The notes beneath the pieces were generated by a model, which saw only the letters and a list, made by a program, of their open reading frames with translations, ran no database searches and was not told the DNA's origin. Of a stretch of 64,000 nucleotides of DNA, positions 59,328 to 64,000 are shown piece by piece. This DNA comes from Ktedonobacteria bacterium brp13 (GTDB taxonomy: Bacteria; Chloroflexota; Ktedonobacteria; Ktedonobacterales; Ktedonobacteraceae), in NCBI GenBank assembly GCA_015099395.1, contig AP024096.1:1550001-1614000 (forward strand), read 5' to 3'. Made by a program: the position numbers and the translations under genes. Numbering within the stretch: position 1 is the first letter of the stretch; each line of letters opens with the position of its first letter.

Positions 59328-60095
59328 ATGGCTGAGACATCCACGACACATCCGCAGACTGGGCCTGAGCATCCGACCGCACCACAGAAATCGCAGCACT
59401 TTCCCGTGTTCGGGCGGCGACTCGCGCTGGGGGGCGTTCTCCTCGTTGCGATTCTCATGGATTTCTATCGGCTGGGTCAGGACGGCTTCGGTTTGTATTA
59501 TCCACCCGCTGTGCTGAGTATGATGGACAACTGGCGCAATTTCTTTTTTGCCGCCTACGATCCCGGAGGCTTCACTTCGCTTGATAAGCCCCCGGTGGGT
59601 TTCTGGTTCCAGGTCCTGAGCGCCAGGATCTTCGGCTTGAATACGGTCAGCGTCCTGCTGCCCCAGGCGGCTTTCGGAGTGCTGTCCGTGCTCCTGCTCT
59701 ATTATCTGGTGCGGCGTCACTTCGGCGTCGTGGCCGGCCTGCTTGCCGCGCTTGCTCTGGCCATCAGCCCGGTCAGCGTGGTGACCAATCGCAATGCGAC
59801 CATCGATAGCACGCTGACCCTGTGCCTGCTCCTCGGGGCGTGGGCAGTGATGCGGGCAGCGGAGACCGGACGTTTGCGCTGGTCGCTCTTCTCAGCCCTC
59901 TTCGTCAGCATCGGCTTCAATATCAAGATGCTGGAGGCGTACCTGGTGGTGCCCGCCTTCGGCTTGCTCTACCTGCTGGCTGCTCCCACCAGCATCAAGA
60001 AGCGCGTGCTCCATCTTGCCCTCGCCCTGCTCGTGCTGCTGGTTGTCTCCTTCTCCTGGGTGCTGGTAGTGGACCTCATCCCGGCGTCGCAGCGG
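59328..60095 (+). pseudogene. GT39 membrane glycosyltransferase, truncated paralogue
   Basis: The first 256 codons of a GT39 enzyme paralogous to 18851-20872 remain: MAETSTTHPQTGPEH, YYPPAVLSMMDNWRNFFFAA, YDPGGFTSLDKPPVGFW and NRNATIDSTLTL. Homology stops after DLIPASQR, where a transposase fragment in the opposite orientation begins; later codons read into that antisense strand. The second half with the large loop and C-terminal domain is absent, so no active enzyme is expected. Confidence 0.85.
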
Positions 60096-60443
60096 CAGGT
60101 TCGAGACGTGAATGTAGCCCCGATCCTGGCTGGTTTGCGCGTCCGGGCGCTCGGCGGGCGTGGCATCGACCGCGAGCCACACCACCTCCTCGGTGGGCAA
60201 CTCGGCGAGGACACTGCACACGCACAACGCCTGCAACTGGTCAAGATCGATCTTCCCGTCGGCCAGGGCCGCATAGACACTGGGCCACTTTCGCTTGAAA
60301 AAGGGCGACTGCGACAGTTCGGGCAAGCTTCGCGCCTGTGGGCTGCTCAGCAAGCCGTCGCACAAGCTAAACAGGGCGTCAGCTCGCTGTTCCAGGCAGT
60401 CATAGGCGTGCTGACGAAACGTCTTCCATGTATTAAGGTTCAT
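60096..60443 (-). pseudogene. Transposase N-terminal fragment
   Basis: About 116 codons begin MNLNTWKTFRQHAYDCLEQR, then SLPELSQSPFFKRKWPSVYA and VVWLAVDATPAERPDAQTSQ (first Asp of a DDE-type active site), ending at YIHVSNLP. This is the N-terminal third of an IS4/IS701-like transposase; the rest was replaced by the GT39 segment. A hairpin at 60493-60521 (AGGCAATT and its complement) probably marks the outer end of the IS. Confidence 0.65.
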
Positions 60444-60569
60444 CTGGAATTGGCTCCTGGTGTGTTTGTTGTACCTGGAAGCCTACTCCAGCAGGCAATT
60501 TTCTGCAACAGAGAATTGCCTGTGTTTACTTTTGTCTAAACATCAATAAGTTAAAGAGCGAGGAAAAGT

Positions 60570-61946
60570 ATGAATGTAGTAACACGAGGTATGAGAAACG
60601 CGTTCCGCAACGCCACGCGGACGTTGTCTATAGTCATAATTTTGGGTTTAAGCATCGGCCTGAGTCTGGTTATGCTCATCGCTCACCAGGCGGTACAAAG
60701 CAAGATTGCGACGACTAAGAGCTCGATTGGTAACACGGTGAGCATACTGCCGATCGGGGGCGGCACTACACTCAGTGCGGGCGGCGCTTTGTTGAAGACC
60801 AGTGATCTTAACAGAGTGAAATCGATAGCACATGTGACGAATGTGAACGAGCTGTTAAGTGATCGCGTGCAACCGCAAGGTACAAACGACGTGGGCGTGC
60901 CGGGTGCGCCGCCGAGGACCGATGGCACGACAAGCCTCAAATCGCCGTACACTGTACACTGCAATGACGGCACGTGCAGCGGTGTTGGCAGGACGATATT
61001 ATGTCTACCTAGCAACGGCTGCAGTAATGGGCACCCACCCAGCGACTTCAGCCTGTACATACCTATAGTGGGTACTACCGACCCGACCAATCCGTCCAAC
61101 ATATATGCCTCATCGATTACTATAACCAGCGGCAATGCTATCGACGGCTCCAAAGACACCAACGACGCCATGGTTAGTAAAGCTATAGCACAAAAGAATA
61201 ACCTAAGGGTAAGCTCGACATTTACCGCTTACAACAAAACGCTGACTGTGAGCGCAATTTTCAACAGCGATACGCAGGATGGCAACCAGACCATCATTGT
61301 CAGCTTGCCGACGGAGCAACACCTGACCGGCAAGACTGACGAAATCACCAGCGCGACCGCCACGGTTGATTCGCTGGAGAACCTGAGTTCTACTGTCACG
61401 GCCATTAGCAATGCCCTCTATTCGTTAGCGGATGTCACCAGTGATGTCGGCCAGGCCAACGCTGCGCTGCAACCGCTGGATAGCGTCAAGAATATCTCGC
61501 TCTACAGCCTCATCGGCGCGGTCATTGCTGGCGCGGTCATTCTCCTGCTCACCATGATCATGATCGTCCGCGAGCGCAAACGGGAGATCGGCGTGTTCAA
61601 AGCCATAGGGTTCAGCACTATCCGTATCATGTTTCAGTTCATGGCCGAAGCGCTCACACTGACGCTTTTAGGTATGGTCATAGGCGTGCTGGTCGGTGTG
61701 CTCGGCGGCAATCCGGTGACGACCACGCTGGTCAACAACAGCATGAACTCGATCAATAGTGGCGGGTCGACGGGGAAAGACGGCGCTCCGGGCTTTAGCA
61801 CCATCCAAAACATCCACGCCCAAATCGGCTGGAGCGTCATCCTCTACGGCCTTGCCGCCGCGGTGATCATCGCCCTGGTCGGGAGCGCCCTGGCCTCGTT
61901 CTTCATCAGCAACATAAGACCAGCCGAAGTATTAAGGAGCGAATAG
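60570..61946 (+). CDS. MacB/FtsX-type ABC transporter permease
   Basis: This is a 458-residue permease with one N-terminal helix (residues about 18-40), a large extracytoplasmic domain of about 270 residues, and three C-terminal helices (about 315-335, 360-385, 425-445) separated by RERKREIGVFKAIGFSTIRI, the FtsX-domain signature. The topology matches MacB-like periplasmic-core exporters. The start has GAGGAAAAG upstream. The partner ATPase begins two bases after the stop. Its loop is rich in Ser/Thr/Asn; codon use is less GC-biased at the 5' part, suggesting a separate origin from the flanking DNA. Confidence 0.88.
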   Translation: MNVVTRGMRNAFRNATRTLSIVIILGLSIGLSLVMLIAHQAVQSKIATTKSSIGNTVSILPIGGGTTLSAGGALLKTSDLNRVKSIAHVTNVNELLSDRVQPQGTNDVGVPGAPPRTDGTTSLKSPYTVHCNDGTCSGVGRTILCLPSNGCSNGHPPSDFSLYIPIVGTTDPTNPSNIYASSITITSGNAIDGSKDTNDAMVSKAIAQKNNLRVSSTFTAYNKTLTVSAIFNSDTQDGNQTIIVSLPTEQHLTGKTDEITSATATVDSLENLSSTVTAISNALYSLADVTSDVGQANAALQPLDSVKNISLYSLIGAVIAGAVILLLTMIMIVRERKREIGVFKAIGFSTIRIMFQFMAEALTLTLLGMVIGVLVGVLGGNPVTTTLVNNSMNSINSGGSTGKDGAPGFSTIQNIHAQIGWSVILYGLAAAVIIALVGSALASFFISNIRPAEVLRSE

Positions 61947-61948
61947 CC

Positions 61949-62626
61949 ATGTTACAAGTTACAGACGTCAAACGAATGTTTCATGCCGGAGGCATCAAAG
62001 TACTCGCCGTCAACGGCGTTAGCTTCCAGGTCGACCTGGGCCAGTTCGCCAGCATCGTCGGCCAGAGCGGCAGCGGCAAAACCACGCTCATGAGTCTGCT
62101 CGGTGGTCTTGATAAGCTGACTGAAGGAAGGATTGAGATTGACGGCAAAGACATCGCCAAGATGCACGACCACTCCCTCATCGGTTACCGTAGCAAACAG
62201 ATCGGTTTCGTCTTCCAGAGTTACAACCTGGTACCGAACCTGACGGCCATGGAGAACGTGATGTTGCCCATGGAGGCCGCCAAAGTACCGGTCCGCAAAC
62301 GGAAAGAGCGAGCCGTAGAACTCCTGAGAGCGGTAGGGTTTACAGACGACCAAATGAAACGGAAGCCAGGAAAACTGAGTGGCGGTCAGCAGCAGCGGGT
62401 AGCGATAGCGCGGGCACTTGCCAATAAACCGAGCCTGATTCTCGCCGACGAGCCGACCGGCAACCTGGACAGCCAGACCGGTCAAATGATATTCGACCTG
62501 CTCAAAGGTCTGGCCCATAGCCAGCGGACGACCGTCATCATGGTCACGCACGACCTGTCCATGGCCAGACAAGCCGATATGATGTTTCAACTCAAGGACG
62601 GAAAGTTCATCGAGGAAGAGGGATAG
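61949..62626 (+). CDS. ABC transporter ATP-binding protein (LolD/MacB-type)
   Basis: This is a 225-residue ATPase pairing with the permease at 60570-61946. Walker A is GQSGSGKTT, the Q-loop [11 protein letters not shown], the signature [15 protein letters not shown], Walker [14 protein letters not shown], and the H-loop VMVTHD. The short length and EPTGNLD motif place it in the MacB/LolD/FtsE group. AGGAGC, within the end of the permease gene, is its ribosome-binding site. The two genes form a complete exporter or mechanotransmission complex. Confidence 0.92.
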   Translation: MLQVTDVKRMFHAGGIKVLAVNGVSFQVDLGQFASIVGQSGSGKTTLMSLLGGLDKLTEGRIEIDGKDIAKMHDHSLIGYRSKQIGFVFQSYNLVPNLTAMENVMLPMEAAKVPVRKRKERAVELLRAVGFTDDQMKRKPGKLSGGQQQRVAIARALANKPSLILADEPTGNLDSQTGQMIFDLLKGLAHSQRTTVIMVTHDLSMARQADMMFQLKDGKFIEEEG

Positions 62627-62714
62627 TCTGTAAATCCCAACAGTGCGCGGGTAGGAAGCTCGGATTCATGGAGCGAGATTGACAGCAGAAACAAAGCGAG
62701 CAGGAGAACGCGAA

Positions 62715-62828
62715 ATGGCAAGGAAAAGCGGTCGTGCCCCAGCCACGACAGCGCACACACTCACCTGTCTGCGAACCCATTGTGGTACCTGTGGTTCCCC
62801 GATCACGGTGGCCTACCGCACGCTGTAA
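62715..62828 (+). pseudogene. N-terminal zinc-finger fragment of a transposase-like protein
   Basis: Thirty-seven codons begin MARKSGRAPATTAHTLTCLR and continue THCGTCGSPITVAYRTL before a stop. The basic start and the CxxHCGTCG zinc knuckle are typical of the first residues of some Ktedonobacteria-associated transposases. Too short to classify. The stretch 62829-63197 beyond it contains no recognisable gene. Confidence 0.4.
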
Positions 62829-63197
62829 ATGTTGGAATTAAGCTGTTGGAGTTTTTGCAATTATCCTGGCGAGAGAGTTTTCCCTCCTTTGGCGCGCCTT
62901 CGCCAATTTCTGGGGAACTGGTCAAGAAAGAATGCCCTCTGATCAACAGAGTAATTGCCAAAAAATCAACAGCTTAATCTCAAAATTTACAACGAGGGAG
63001 CATACACAATTTGCATCTTCTACGTGGGCCTTCTGAATAGTTACTATGAGTTACGAAATGGAGAGATCTTTTTACCGTTTCTACCTGTTTCCCCTATGTC
63101 CTATTTTCAGCGTATCTCGGTCCTGGCTCTTAGAGGGAAGGAAATACTATACTAGTATCTTCATTAAAGTAATACCGTTTATGCCCGCTACTCTGCC

Positions 63198-63355
63198 CCA
63201 GGTGTATGACTTTCGATCCTTGTGACCCAGGGTATTTCCGCAACTCGTAGCCATCTCATCAATACAGCTTCAGCTATCTTACCCTTAAAATTGTTGAGTA
63301 GGCTACGAGTTGAGAAAACAGGTTGGGTCACAAGGATCGAAAGTCATACACCTGG
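63198..63355. mobile_element. 158-bp MITE with CCAGGTGTATGAC ends
   Basis: The arms beginning CCAGGTGTATGACTTTCGAT are inverted at both ends for about 31 bases, with an inner second pair (AACTCGTAGCC and its complement). No target duplication is clear. It immediately precedes a methyltransferase remnant. Confidence 0.7.
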
Positions 63356-63356
63356 T

Positions 63357-63569
63357 GACAGCTTACGTAGCTCTACCCCTCGTCCGGGTGGGCGGCTTGT
63401 CTTTGAGGTGCGTGATCCAACCAAGGAAGCATGGAAAGGTTGGAACCGAGACCAGTCCTACCAGACGATTGAAGCGCCCGGAATCGGTACTGTCGAGTCC
63501 TGGGTGGAGTTGATGAACGTACAGATGCCGCTGGTCTCTTTTCGCTATAGGTCCATTCGTACTCGAGGG
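63357..63569 (+). pseudogene. SAM-dependent methyltransferase fragment
   Basis: About 70 codons read STPRPGGRLVFEVRDPTKEA, WKGWNRDQSYQTIEAPGIGT and VESWVELMNVQMPLVSFRYR. The opening is the usual 'LxPGGRLVFE' strand-turn of class I methyltransferases, followed by a substrate-facing beta region. The SAM-binding N-terminal half is missing, and the MITE at 63198-63355 lies directly at the break. Confidence 0.5.
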
Positions 63570-63577
63570 CCCATGTG

Positions 63578-64000
63578 CTACCCTCGATCCCCCAGCAGAC
63601 CGCGCTCAAGAGCTGCAGCCACAGCGGAGGCGCGGGAATCGACATTGAGCTTGAGGTAAATATTGGTGATATGGGAGCCGACCGTGCGAATACCGATGCC
63701 GAGGCGAGCCGCGATCTCTTTGCTGCGTTCGCCTCGCGCAATGGCCTGCAGGACTTCTCGCTCACGGTCGGTCAAGACTTCGTTCGCAGGTATGGCAGGC
63801 GGCTCAGACGGAATGTGAGGCTCGGGGGGAGGACGGTGGGCCAGGATGCGGGCCATAATCTCTGGCTGGATGAGCATATCGCCACGGGCGGCCAGTTGCA
63901 CGGCCTGAAAGAGCGTTTCGCGATCGGTATCCTTGAGCAGGTAGCCACGTGCTCCGGCACGTAGGCCCTGGACCATCAGCTCATCTTCGTCATAGGTGGT
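63578..64000 (-). CDS. NarL/FixJ-family response regulator, N-terminus beyond the window
   Basis: This is the C-terminal 140 codons of another regulator of the same class. Readable parts begin TTYDEDEL at the right edge, then GLRAGARGYLLKDTDRETLF, a Pro-rich linker (HRPPPEPHIPSEPP), and the LuxR-type helix-turn-helix LTDREREVLQAIARGERSKE with IGIRTVGSHITNIYLKL. It is distinct from the 57 kb regulator. A kinase gene is expected outside the window to the right. Confidence 0.9.
   Translation of the reverse strand, partial: TTYDEDELMVQGLRAGARGYLLKDTDRETLFQAVQLAARGDMLIQPEIMARILAHRPPPEPHIPSEPPAIPANEVLTDREREVLQAIARGERSKEIAARLGIGIRTVGSHITNIYLKLNVDSRASAVAAALERGLLGDRG

Larger units (their letters stand above)
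56763..60095. repeat. Duplicated kinase/regulator/GT39 locus, copy 2
   Basis: This is the counterpart of 16206-19627, with the same gene order and promoter but scattered differences. The right boundary at 60095 is abrupt and joins a transposase fragment. The stretch 56763-56962 has no gene and corresponds to 16206-16412. Confidence 0.9.

Noticed and set aside
59892..60443. Single 184-codon minus-strand protein
   Set aside because: Only the part above 60096 is transposase-like; the rest is the antisense strand of the truncated GT39 gene.
22689..62839. 16-bp exact repeat TGTAAATGTTGGAATT at 22689 and 62824
   Set aside because: Both lie just after stop codons and could be an IS tip, but a 16-bp match can occur by chance in 64 kb and flanks share nothing further.

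Overview
The window looks like an accessory, transposon-saturated part of a chromosome from a Ktedonobacteria-like Chloroflexota bacterium. That assignment is an inference from gene style: many NarL-type two-component pairs, GT39/GtrA membrane glycosylation genes, LLM-class flavin enzymes, many different IS families and group II introns. There is no rRNA or other marker to prove it. No CRISPR array, tRNA or rRNA gene was seen.

Layout. 1-2.8 kb: frameshifted Tn3-family transposase, IS6 remnant and a 292-bp MITE. 3.2-7.0 kb: LLM-class oxidoreductase, an ABC substrate-binding protein fragment cut by an IS4-type element, and a metallo-beta-lactamase-fold hydrolase. 7.4-14.9 kb: a host-like export block (heme-type membrane protein plus MMPL transporter, ABC permease plus ATPase) divergent from a histidine kinase/NarL regulator pair. 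15.3-22.7 kb: serine resolvase, then a regulator/kinase pair divergent from a GT39-DUF2156-GtrA operon. 22.7-29.6 kb: MITEs, a VOC protein, and a complete Tn7-like transposon (TnsA-TnsB fusion, TnsC, TniQ) with 51-bp terminal repeats. 29.8-37.1 kb: three group II introns nested inside one another. 37.1-41.2 kb: a TPR gene broken on both sides, and a decayed large transposase. 41.6-46.4 kb: Ycf48-like lipoprotein, then an HxlR-controlled pair of flavoenzymes. 46.5-56.8 kb: nested IS630, IS4 and IS701 elements and their MITEs, with cargo genes (DUF1801, PPOX-fold, DUF6262, lipoprotein). 56.8-60.1 kb: a second, diverged copy of the 16.2-19.6 kb kinase/regulator/GT39 locus. 60.5-64 kb: MacB-like ABC exporter and, at the right edge, another NarL regulator.

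How the parts relate. The two duplicated loci keep the same divergent promoter with an ATTAC-N4-GTAAT palindrome. Copy 1 has a frameshifted regulator but an intact glycosyltransferase; copy 2 has an intact regulator but a truncated glycosyltransferase. The strongest unusual structure is the intron nest: intron B (about 2.4 kb of its own) sits exactly after the YADD codons of the reverse transcriptase of intron A, and intron C sits two codons past YADD in the reverse transcriptase of intron B. Removing C and then B on paper restores open frames of about 596 and 582 residues, so splicing order would decide which maturases can be made. Many elements show readable target duplications (TA, CTAG/TTAG, CAA/TAA, ACACTCA), which allows a relative order of insertions to be worked out.
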